Notes under the pieces: model-generated
Told to the model about the DNA's origin: nothing
The model's input: the letters and a program-made list of their open reading frames with translations, nothing else
Databases searched by the model: none
Part shown: positions 48,051 through 57,464 of the stretch, one piece after another
How the letters are laid out: each line of letters begins with the position of its first letter
Numbering within the stretch: position 1 is the stretch's first letter
Translations under genes and position numbers: made by a program
DNA from: Sanghuangporus weigelae
Taxonomy: Eukaryota > Basidiomycota > Agaricomycetes > Hymenochaetales > Hymenochaetaceae
Direction: 5' to 3'
Length of the DNA: 64,000 bases
NCBI GenBank assembly: GCA_033182465.1
Contig: CP137322.1
Coordinates: forward strand, 2,542,001 to 2,606,000

Positions 48051-49230
48051 TCAGTCAATCAAAGAAAGTCCAGTGACGGTTCCATCCCATTCAGCTGGTC
48101 CATTATGCAACCCACCCGCCTGCATAGCATGCTTCATCTCAGCCAGCTGAGGAAGCCACTCTTCCAAAGGCGGATTCATATGCTCGGTTTCGTAGTAGAC
48201 GGCGCTCTGGGGCTGCGCCGGTGTGAACTGAGCTGGGTGGAGAGAGTATGCGCGGCTAGCGTCATACGTCTGCATCGTTTCGGCAGCACAAGGGTAATAA
48301 TAATTGTGTGCATATCCTTGTGGATACGCTGAGACAGGCGCGTAGTACTGATTCATCGGAGCAGATTCCTGAGGTGCAGGAGATGGACAAGTGGAGATAG
48401 AAGAGGACACGGAACCAGTGGTAACGCTCTCGACATCCGAGATCGAGGACGTCGTGCAAGCTGGAGCGGAAGGTGGAACGGAGACGGAGATGGAAGGGTA
48501 GTTGAATCGCGAGTTATACAATTCATCATGCGCAAAGGATGAAGCGGAGGGTGTCATGTCGTCAGGATCGCAATCCATATTGCCACCTTGACGCGTCTCG
48601 GTTCCGTCAAGCCAAAACTGAACCTTTTCATCGGACGGTGAAGTTTCGATTGCGTTATCCATACGTAGATCTCCGCTAAGTTCTGGACTAGAAACAACCT
48701 CTCGGTTCGCCGATCTATCAACATCAATAGGCCGAGGCAAACTCTTGACTGAATTTGCCCTAGTTCTGCCGGGCTGTCCGCGCCGATAATAGCCGTGAGC
48801 ACGTTTCTCGTGCCTGATCAAAGCAGGAATGTCACTGAAAACTCGTCCACATCGTTCCGGATACGGAGAGGTGGAATTGAGCGCGTCTTCAGGAGTACTT
48901 GGAAGCGTGCATTTATGTTTGACTTTTTCGCTAAAGGAAACAGAAAGAATTGGTACGAGACCCAAAGATGAACAATGTGGATAAGACTCACTGCACTGCT
49001 GCGATATGCGTCTTCACATTTGACTTCTGCAGAGAAGAGAATTTGCATCCATCATGAGGACAGCGATGCTCGTATTGGGATCGTTTGGGATCGTGGACGA
49101 GAAGATGTCGCTCAAGCGCGTACATTCTCTTGAAAACCTTCCCACATGTTGAACAGCGTGGCTTGGTGTCATCGTCAAATCCTGGTTCGACAAATCGCAA
49201 AGACTGCGAAGGTGAAGGGCTCGAAGTCAT
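48051..49230 (-). CDS. C2H2 zinc-finger protein, probable transcription factor
   Basis: Two exons, with a GTGAGT intron that joins HIAAVH to EKVKHKC, give about 375 residues. Finger 1 is CSTCGKVFKRMYALERHLLV-HD (C-x2-C-x12-H-x3-H). Finger 2 is CPHDGCKFSSLQKSNVKTHI continuing AAVH, whose last His is created across the splice junction. Finger 3 is irregular, with a long insert between its cysteines (CTLP...ERCGRVFSDIPALIRHEKRAH). The rest is acidic and Ser/Pro-rich with a Tyr/Pro/Gln-rich part (NQYYAPVSAYPQGYAHNYYY), as in activation domains. DNA binding is inferred from the fingers; the targets are unknown. The start ATG precedes TSSPSPSQSL, upstream of finger 1. Confidence 0.75.
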
Positions 49231-50849
49231 ATTCTGAACGTGTAGGATTGCGACGTCTGGCCTGAGGCAATTTGTCCGTTGGTGAGAATTGCAAGTCAAG
49301 GGGCAAAGAGCAGGAGGAAAGAAAGAAAGAAACACGATGTGCACTTGAAAGGACGTCACATATATGTTCTCTTTCTGGTTGTGGCTTGTACTAATAGTGG
49401 CAGCGCTTAGTCGAAAGGGATTGATAATCCATTGAAAAGAGAGGACAACGTAGCCATCCTCATGAACGCATGAGGACAAGCGCACAAAGTAACATAGCGG
49501 GTAGCATCACCAGCGTCTCAAGTACTTGTTCTTGCTCATAACTAGTCTATTGAACAGAATCGCCGGTTTATCAGAAGTCAAGGTTATCATCTCCGGTGCC
49601 GCAAAAATGTGGATTGGCAGAAAGGAAGATACGAATTGGGAACAAAGGGCAACACGAGGCAAGTTAGGGTTTAGAGGCGGCTGCACAGCCGCAATCCCCA
49701 AATCGGGAAAGTGTTGTTCACGCTTGACTTATTGGGACAAAGGGCTTGTCCTTCGTCCTGCAAATCGTCGCATTCCTCCCTTGTATCAGCATCACTTTCT
49801 CAACCTTGTGCAGCTATCACGTCGCATGACCGGGTCAAGTTCTGGCGGGCACCCGGGCGCCGGTATAGTACCATCAAACAGTGTGACGCGCTTCTTGTAC
49901 AGAAAAAGCAAGGTTGCCTTCGTAAGCAACTCCACCACTGTACGCAAGTGCAGGAAAGCAACGTAACGCATACCGCGGGATAGGCTGTGCGGAAACTCGG
50001 AATCGGCGTTGACCATGCCATCGAAAGTGCTTTTAAACTTTATTGAATGCTGTAATCAGTGTATAAAGACTATATAGGCAGGCGGGCACAGAATTTTCAT
50101 TCCCTGAGTACCACGATGCATGCCGAAGCGTTATACCGATCCTCAATACTTCATCAGTTTGCCTTGCTAACCCTGTTATTTATACTGTTTGGTCTGCAAG
50201 GTTGCCCAATTGTGGTTCTGTAATGCGCGATCCGAGCACGTTGCTCGGGACGCACCCGAACCAGGTTGCTTTGCTACACTTGCGTATAGAACTGCATATC
50301 TTCAAGGTCTATCGTGTTGTTTACAAAAGGCGATAACGCTATTCTGCCTGTGCTATCATGCGGATTCAAGGACAACGGCTGCGCTCCTTGTTTCAGCGAC
50401 TTCGCTCAGCACTCAACTTTCTTGATATCATCCATCTCGATCAAGAAAAGATGCACCTTAGAAGCGCTTCGGTTTCTTTGCATATTACCTTGACTTCTAA
50501 AGCAATCAAGTGCCCTCAGGAGGTCGCTGCGATCATGCACCCATATGGCAAAACATCATCAAGTGGTCTGCTCGCATGTCGCCTATGTAGCCTCTAATAC
50601 CTTGGCTCATGTCTCCAAATATAGTCGTACTGCAGAAGTTATGATATTGATCATGTCTACTTTCTCTCGAGGATGTTCGAGTCGTTATGAATCGTATGAA
50701 ACTCTGAACGCACGAGGCATTGATTGATCGCCTCTGCAGTGTTCTTTGGCCGTGCCATCCTGATCCAAAGATTGTCGGATAATCTCACGCATGGGGGGTC
50801 TATTGGCGCAGCGGACTCCGATTCTCTCTCTCCCAGTCTCTTGGATGGC
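49231..50849. other. Gene-poor 1.6-kb stretch
   Basis: Divergent upstream region of the zinc-finger gene (-) and DUF6533 copy 3 (+). Several 60-150 codon open frames were inspected, including one at 49526-49966 (+); none has a recognisable domain. Confidence 0.35.
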
Positions 50850-52447
50850 ATGTCGAGCTTGGTCGGGGAAGATACAGCGGCAGCCTACGATCTTGCCGTT
50901 CTCCGATATGTAGGATTCGCTGCGATCAGTCTTGTCGCTTATGAGACTGGTACGTTGACTAATGCTCTTTGAATTGCGTGGCGTTTTTTTTAGTTGGGGG
51001 AACACAGTGATCACGATTGATAAGGAGGTGAAGAGCCCTCAGTACATCCCCTGACAGAAACCTAACAACATTCACACCTGAGGTCCAATACTTTTGGGTG
51101 AGTGGATCTCATGGATTCACCAACATGGCGTATCGCTGAGTTCGTCCGCAGCGTCGACCTTTGTCAATGGTGATAATCATTTATGTCTTGGTATGTGACT
51201 TCTCTATCACACGTTTATTCTGCCTCACTGTCCGCTACAGAATCGTTACTTTGGGTTAGGCGTTGCTTTGCTCTATCTGTATGGTGAGCACCACGAAGAA
51301 TAAATGGACGAAATCCAATAGTGTCTGAGGATGGATTTAGGTGATACGCTTCGAGAATTTTCTGACATCTCGTAAGTCCTTCTTCCGGCCTACAAATGGA
51401 TGTGCGTCTAACGATAAGATCAGATGTGTGTTCCGTATAGTAAAATATGTTGTAAAACCTAACCATGGCGTACAGGCATGCGCATCGTCAAAGTGGCTGC
51501 TTACTGCGGTGAGCCAGTTGAGACTTATCGGGAAAGAAAAAACGCTGAACGGCGATAACTTTTACTCTAGGTTGGACCATGATCTTACTGGCTGATGGTT
51601 ATCCGTATTACCGTCTGTCGCTTATATTAATTTAACCCATTTTCATGACATTAGCTATCATGGCCATTCGTGTACACGCACTTTTCGGACGCAGTGAGAG
51701 ATATCTTCACAAGATTTTGGATTCATCCGATTACTCTTTATAGCTCGCCTTGCAACAGTCTTCCTTGGATCCTCGTACTTTGTACAGGGCTCAATAATGT
51801 TAAGTATGCTGATTGTGTATGAACGCAAATTTGAAGGTCAGAATATTACGCATGTCTAAGGCGAATTTCGGAGCTAAACTTGTAACCCACAGAGTTTGTT
51901 CTGCAGACACCTCGGGCTTGTGGGTCTATCACTCCCAGTTGGTTTAGCACTTACTGGTTCGTCTTGACAGTTCAATTAATTGACATCGGACTTACTCGAA
52001 CTCCATTATCTATTGCTGTAATTACAGGATTCCTACACTGTTATTTGAGTATATGCTGCTCTGCATGACTTTATACAAATCAATAGCTTCCGGTGCCTTC
52101 GAAAATGAATCTGGTACCTATAGGAGACCCAGTTTATATCGAGTACTCGTCAGGGACCAGGTGGTATTTTTTGTCAGGTAAATGTTATGCATCTTCTCGT
52201 TTCATAGTGCTCGACATATATTTATTTTTATGCTGCAAAAAGTATCCTACTCTCCGGAGTCATGAACATTGCATTATGGCAGAGTATTCCTAAAGGAAAG
52301 CCGAATAACGAGGGGCTGACATTGTCCGTTGCAATAACGTGCGTCCTGGGATGTCGAATACTGCTTGACTTACGGGAAGCGGCGTATGAGCAAGAGGATT
52401 TTACACTTTCCTCCACTGGTTCGGAAGACGGAATATTATTTCGCTGA
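50850..52447 (+). CDS. DUF6533-family multi-pass membrane protein (copy 3)
   Basis: About nine exons. The start MSSLVGEDTAAAYDLAVLRY is followed by VGFAAISLVAYETG, then after an intron EVQYFW, the family's acidic/aromatic block. Next comes AIMAIRVHALFGR, joined through an intron of about 50 nt to TRLATVFLGSSYFVQGSIML and SMLIVYERKFE. FVLQTPRACGSITPSWFSTY is joined to W-IPTLLFEYMLLCMTLYKS. The C-terminal block ITCVLGCRILLDLREAAYEQ ends the membrane domain. Each junction restores the frame, so the copy looks intact even though the unspliced translation is full of stops. No function is known. The small gene at 52959 follows on the same strand. Confidence 0.68.
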
Positions 52448-52958
52448 CTTACTTGTTTGTTTGTCGTCGTCTAAGTTATGTAATAAGGACTCTGACTAAT
52501 CGGATGATGCCGAATTCTTTCAAATCTAAATCTTTGACGATCAGCCACAACCACACCCGCCTTTCAGGTTGACCAAGTCAACTTCATTCCTCTCCATGTC
52601 GAAGACACTCTCTACATGGGAACGGCACGCTTCTTCTGGCCAGTGCCCAATCATCTCGCCCTCGCTGGTCTGAAGTATCATCTTTAAGCCTAAGATGCAA
52701 AATGGACCCGCAATCGTGACGCTTACGATGCCAGTGTGGCTGTCTGAGGCTGAATTTACTCGCATGAGATTTGAGGATCTTCGCTTCATGCGCTCTGACT
52801 GCTCTCCCTCTCACCATCATCGCGTCTCTTCCCTTCACTCTGTAGTTCTCTACTGATTTCTATGGTATCGCGCCGATTCCGGACGACGGAAAGGAGCAGG
52901 GCCGCTGTGTACGTTCGTCGATTTCCCTTCTTTCTGGATCATAACTGATCCTCGCGTT
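52448..52958. other. Intergenic, about 510 bases
   Basis: No gene recognised between DUF6533 copy 3 and the small hypothetical gene. Confidence 0.35.
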
Positions 52959-53426
52959 ATGAGCCGGGAACTAGATAATCCAGAGGGTGAAAAGAAAGAT
53001 CTCATAAACGAACGCAAGTCGCTTGAACATCTCAGAAAGTCGTCTATCGATCTTTTCTCTGACTCCTCCGAAACCTTTGATCTTTCCTGCATTCCCGATG
53101 CCTCGCAGGGGCTAGAGCCATTTTCGCGGGAAGATATATATGAGATGCTCTCGGACCCATTTTGGCGAGAAATAATTCTTGAAGCCCAAAACGATGCAAA
53201 AATGTATCTAGATGACATTTGCCGTCTTGAAGACGTCCACGAGATGTACTGGTGGACGCTTGGCGTGGACCCGAGAGCGATTCAGCGCCCTGAGCCACAC
53301 AACTCTCATGTGGATGAAGATCTAGGCATCTTCACCGATCATCACTTGACCGATGGCTCATGCAGACGGGATAAGAAAGCAAAAGTTACCGAGGCTTGTA
53401 TTGATCCGTCTTTGATATTTTCGTGA
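52959..53426 (+). CDS. Small acidic hypothetical protein
   Basis: A single-exon frame of 155 codons. The protein is acidic and helical in appearance: MSRELDNPEGEKKDLINERK, SLEHLRKSSIDLFSDSSETF, REDIYEMLSDPFWREIILEA, ICRLEDVHEMYWWTLGVDP. The composition is protein-like and the antisense frames are poorer. No family recognised. No signal peptide or membrane span. Confidence 0.45.
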   Translation: MSRELDNPEGEKKDLINERKSLEHLRKSSIDLFSDSSETFDLSCIPDASQGLEPFSREDIYEMLSDPFWREIILEAQNDAKMYLDDICRLEDVHEMYWWTLGVDPRAIQRPEPHNSHVDEDLGIFTDHHLTDGSCRRDKKAKVTEACIDPSLIFS

Positions 53427-54059
53427 TCTGTGCGCCTCGAATAGAGAATTCGATAATGTATCCGTTTATCTCTCAAAACTGAATCTCTTAAATGCCAATT
53501 GCTCGCCTGAGCCAAGAATTGTCATCTCATCATGAAAATAACGGCTCCAGAGACGAAATGCATTACAAGACATTATCGCTGCATAATCATTCATGTTCAG
53601 CCGTGAATAGGCATAGTGACTTTTGGAACTCGTGAAATTGAGCCTGTGCTTTTCTCTTCAGACCCAGAGAGATAAGAAGGAAGTAGGAAGAATCTTTAAA
53701 ACCACAACTGGAACTCATTTTCTGAAACAAGTCTGCCCGATTATGAAGAATAAGATCTGGGTTGAATTGTGAAATCCGGGTCTGAGGATCAGCAAGCTGA
53801 AGACGCCTCGCGTTCCGTCGCAGCGAGCGTGGTTACTGCTGATCTGTGTCGATCCGATCATTTCAATACAATAGAATGTTGTACTGCTGCCGTTCCGCAC
53901 ACTCCTTCAACCTTCGTTTTCGCATTTTATCCGTATTCCTCATTTAATTATTGAAAGACCTCTTTGCGCCCCTTCAACAGCATTCCGGGAACAGTGCCGC
54001 ATGTTTCCTCCACCCCCCAACCTCCATGTCAAGCTAGTGATGGTCTGAAACGCCTGCAA
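53427..54059. other. Intergenic, about 630 bases
   Basis: No gene recognised. The right end passes into the peroxidase-like relic, whose left border is not sharp. Confidence 0.35.
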
Positions 54060-54400
54060 TGGCCAGAAGAGAACCTTACATCGACCGCTAATGAAGGTGG
54101 TGAATTTATCCGGCACGATTTGGAGAAATTTGCGACGAAGGACGTTTAGTCATCACGAGGAGACTTGGCTGGGACGGATCTGCGCAGTGGATCCGTCGAA
54201 CTGTCCTGGAGAGCAACATGTCTTCAGTTCTTTATTGGGCGTCCGAACGCAATTGCAGGATGGCACAATATCCGGCCCTGCAGACACAGTCAGCAACATT
54301 CTTTTGCGTTTTTCCGATGCCTACGTCACCTCGGATAACGTTGTGCACCTCCTCGCCCCTCACGCTGAAGCTCGTTCCGTCAGAATCATTCCAGATCAAA
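54060..54400 (+). pseudogene. Class II peroxidase fragment (relic)
   Basis: Translated pieces follow the middle of a class II peroxidase. ELSW/NCPG-like sequence at about 54196 is followed by LQDGTISGPADTVSNILLRF, SDAYVTSDNVVHLLAPHAEA and RSVRIIPDQ. These match [45 protein letters not shown] and LIPGQ of peroxidase 2 (56037-57371, minus strand). Weaker similarity continues left to about 54060. The frame is broken, and both ends of the gene are missing. No intron interrupts the LLAPHAEARS block, unlike peroxidase 2 but like peroxidase 1, so peroxidase 2 itself is not the obvious parent. It abuts the acyl-CoA-ligase relic at about 54400. Confidence 0.75.
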
Positions 54401-54599
54401 CGGAACTGTGCTACAATGCGTCAAGTCGCTTGATCTTCCTGACTCGATGGTGTACGTTGTAACGTTGCAAAAAGGTCCTTACATTGGTCTGAAGACCCTG
54501 GGAGATCTTTTTCATTTCGGTGAGATGGGTTGGGTTGGGAACGTCTGACTACAGAAGGACCGATGCGTAAACGGTTGCATTCTTGGCATTTTCCTCTGA
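54401..54599 (+). pseudogene. Acyl-CoA ligase fragment (relic) copied from the gene at 59719
   Basis: This segment matches about 60216-60412 of the CoA-ligase gene at high nucleotide identity over nearly 200 bases. Shared stretches include CTTCCTGACTCGATGGTGTA and CATTTCGGTGAGATGGGTTG. The copy carries a small duplication (GGGTT twice) and other indels that break the frame. It also includes the beginning of the ligase intron (CATTCTTGGCATTTTC beside CATTCTTGACATTTTC in the gene), so it arose from DNA, not from a spliced transcript. It is on the same strand as its source, about 5.8 kb away. Confidence 0.88.
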
Positions 54600-55216
54600 C
54601 AAAATCTTACAGCTTCCCTGGCGGTACGAGTGCTACAGACGTGGAACAGACTCGCAATTCTCTTTTCTCTCACCCGGCTGTTGACCGAGAGTGATACTTG
54701 ACTGCTGAAACCAATTTTCTGAATGCCATCCTATGCGTATGGTCGGTCCTGTTTAGCTGGCAAGCCCACGTCGATTCCAGAATGCCGGAAAAGTTCGATT
54801 GATTTTGATTTTGCCGATTGCCCGTCCTATCAATTGTCATTCACGAGGCTGTCTGTGCTGTGATCCACTGGCTTACACTCGATCATAGGGCTGATGAACA
54901 TGGAGTGCTCCAACTTCCAAGTTAAGGGACGCTGACGGGAGCTCCCACTCGTGGGACCATGATCAATCCACTGTGGCCACAGATACCAATAATAACATGA
55001 AAGAAGATCTTTCTGACGTCAATTACGACCTTAGTGCGCACAACTGTGGTGTCTCCATTGGAGCACCGACTACTATATATATTCTCATCCACCATCCCAT
55101 CTCTATATATTCACCTCTTTTGTTGGTCTCAGCAGGCTGCTCATCATCTCTGCAGTGCTTCATTTACTAAATCCTTCGTCAACGCGCAGTCGTCGTTAAC
55201 TTGCTAACCTAATATA
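54600..55216. other. Intergenic, about 620 bases
   Basis: No gene recognised. TATATATA-like runs at about 55074-55082 and 55104-55110 lie within 145 bases of the next start and may serve its promoter. Confidence 0.35.
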
Positions 55217-55782
55217 ATGCCTCTTTTGAAGCACAAAAACCAACCTGACCCAGTCGTTGATCATTCACCCGATGAGTCTCCAAACCGCAAGGGCTCTCTT
55301 TTCTCGCGACGCCGTCGTTCTACGTCCGATGACATGCAACCGAGCTCCCGTTCAGCGGAAACGGATACGAATGGACACCACGACGTTAATGGACGCTCTA
55401 ATACCCGCGGGGGCTTCTTTTCTCGCCGTCGCTCTCATTCCTCTGACGATTCAATGAGAAGCAGTGGCAACCGTTCTGGTATCAAGTCTCGCCAGTTCAA
55501 CGATCCATCAATCATTGCTGCACGTCAAAAGGTGTCCGGTGCCGAGGAGGCAGAACGTCAGGCAGACCGTGCTCTTATCGAGGCACGCGCGACAGTCCGC
55601 GAGGCAAGGCAGCACGTTAAGAATCTCGAACGCGAGATTGAAGAAGAGTAAGCTCGGCTCGTTGTCATCTATTACGTAGAATATCAAGCTTAATCCTATA
55701 CAGAGCTCGCTTGCACAGGCTTAAACAGAAGGAAGCAAAACAAGTCAGCAAATCCGCCAAAGGCCTGGGTAGATATAGTTGA
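55217..55782 (+). CDS. Small basic coiled-coil protein
   Basis: Two exons give about 170 residues. The first 95 are Arg/Ser-rich with two similar motifs, GSLFSRRRRSTSDD and GGFFSRRRSHSSDD, suggesting an internal repeat of possible phospho- or RNA-binding character. The rest is a predicted coiled coil (AARQKVSGAEEAERQADRAL, IEARATVREARQHVKNLERE), continued after the intron as ARLHRLKQKEAKQVSKSAKG and ending LGRYS. Similar small proteins are common in agaricomycetes; the function is unknown. The intron uses a GTAAGC donor and restores the frame. Confidence 0.7.
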
Positions 55783-56036
55783 GCGGTGCCCTCTTTCATA
55801 CGTGTACCTATGCCACGCATGTGCCCTTAATTCGTTTCTCTATGCCCAGTGATCAAAGATGCACTTCCTAACAGGTTCCACTTTTCTGAGTGTACCTTTT
55901 TATACCAGATTCAGAATATTATACTCCATTATTAGGAATAAATACTAAAGAGCAATAACTACAAATATCAAGAATCAAACGTCAAATGCTGTTGTGCCAG
56001 GATAAATATCACACTGATCTACTAGAAGTCTACGCC

Positions 56037-57371
56037 TTAAGAGGAGTCCTCACAATCGTCGGAGCCGTCTGGGCATTGAGGGATCACTGTCTCCGGTCCG
56101 GCTAGAGAAAAGGAGACTTAGAACAAAGTGATACGTAAACTCGCCACGGAGTCACTTACAGTCAGCACTGAGAGTAGGGAAAGGTGATGCGGAGCAGGCT
56201 TGCTCGACGTCAGCCTGGCTCGTGCCTGCTGGGAAGGTAGCATGCTGCTGAACGAGCGGAGGGGGTGTCGGGAGAACTTCGGTGCAGTCGACGAGCTTGC
56301 TGACGTCCTGGCCGATGTTAGCAAGCTTGATCATTGATGAGCGGAAGTTATCGTTCATGAGCTGCTGGTTGTCGACCATGCTCTGCCATTCGCATGCAGT
56401 GCGCGGGTCGCGGGCAAGAGCGAAGTCAGATTGCAAGCGCATTTCGTGTGAGTCTGGGAGCGGCGAGTCGACCTCTGCACCAGGAATGCTGCTGTTCACG
56501 CCGAAGGGCAGGCCCTTCCCCTTTAGGAGCACTTCTACGAAAATCTGTGAGTCGGATTAGAAAAACTCCTTACAAATTTTTTTAATAAAAATCACTCGCC
56601 TGTGAGTCGAACGTGAACGGCGTGCTATCGAATGGTACCCCACCTTGTCCTGGAATGAGCGTGTCCGAACGAGCCACAGTGTGGCTGATAAATTCCGGAA
56701 TCAATAAGCTTGAGTAGGAAGAGACAGGAATGTGACATACGATGCGAGTAAATGGATTATCTCGTCAGAGTTGATCCCGACATCGGCAAATCGGTCTATG
56801 ATGTGGTCCACACTGTCTTGAGGCTCTGGAACGGTTCCATCTTGTGCAGGAATGGTAGCGTTCGGACGGCCCGCGAGGAACTGAAGTTGAGGAGCACCGG
56901 GACAGTTCGTCAGACCAAGCGCGGCACCGAACTGGATGAGATCGCCAGCGGTGACATTGTGGTTCGCAAGGAAAGGCAAAAGGCCATCGACAGCATCATC
57001 TGTGCCGTTGTTCGCACGGAAGTTGGTCTCGGTATCCCTGAAGATAATGATTGAGCCGTCGGCCCCTCCGCCAGTGAAGGCGCCGCTGTTGGAGAATCCG
57101 ATAGCGTCGTGGAAGGTCAGACGGAGGACCTCGTGCACTTCTTCACCACATTCGTTTTGGAAGTGGTTGGTCTGGAGGTCTTCTGCGAGCTCAAAGAAGA
57201 CGCAGCACTGGATCATACAAGTCAGGCTTTCTTCATTAGCCAGGTTGAACGTGAACCTACCGCCTCGTTGCTCGCAGTGTTCTTGCCATCAGGACAGGTG
57301 ACACGCTTATAGTTCGCAGCAACGGCCAACGTAGCGAGAGCTATGGTAGAGAGCGTGATCTTGGAAAGCAT
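56037..57371 (-). CDS. Secreted class II peroxidase, manganese-peroxidase type (copy 2)
   Basis: Five exons give about 370 residues. The signal peptide ([18 protein letters not shown]) is followed by ANYKR before VTCPDG, with a Lys-Arg processing site. The distal motif [11 protein letters not shown], proximal [11 protein letters not shown] and all three Mn ligands (both Glu in CGEEVHE, Asp in ARSD) are present. The lignin-peroxidase tryptophan position is His (EIIHLL). The C-terminus is short: [16 protein letters not shown]. Introns follow SNEA, LLAS, FDSQ and SAD; only the first and last are shared with copy 1. The third has a GC donor (CAG|GCGAGT), chosen because it gives the conserved [21 protein letters not shown] box lies at 57457-57464. 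The role is extracellular Mn(II) oxidation. Confidence 0.95.
56545..56599 (-). other. GC-AG intron of peroxidase 2 flanked by a 10-bp direct repeat
   Basis: A 55-nt intron on the minus strand with donor GCGAGT and acceptor CAG. The ten bases CGACTCACAG end both the upstream exon (56600-56609) and the intron itself (56545-56554), so the repeat period equals the intron length. A GT donor 5 nt inside the intron would need another acceptor and would lose the conserved IFVE residues. Confidence 0.7.
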
Positions 57372-57456
57372 AGGGACAAGTGAAAGGATTGTGGGTAAGG
57401 AAGATTGGAATTCTGATTAGTCGATTGACTGAAGAGCAAGAGGTGCGCTGCTCTGG

Positions 57457-57464
57457 CTTTTATA
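57457..57464 (-). promoter_or_regulatory. TATA box of peroxidase 2
   Basis: TATAAAAG on the minus strand, about 86 bases upstream of the ATG at 57371. Position and sequence suit a core promoter. Confidence 0.6.

Noticed and set aside
50850-52447. DUF6533 copy 3 considered a pseudogene because of many stops
   Set aside because: All stops fall inside introns; splicing at good sites gives the complete family pattern.
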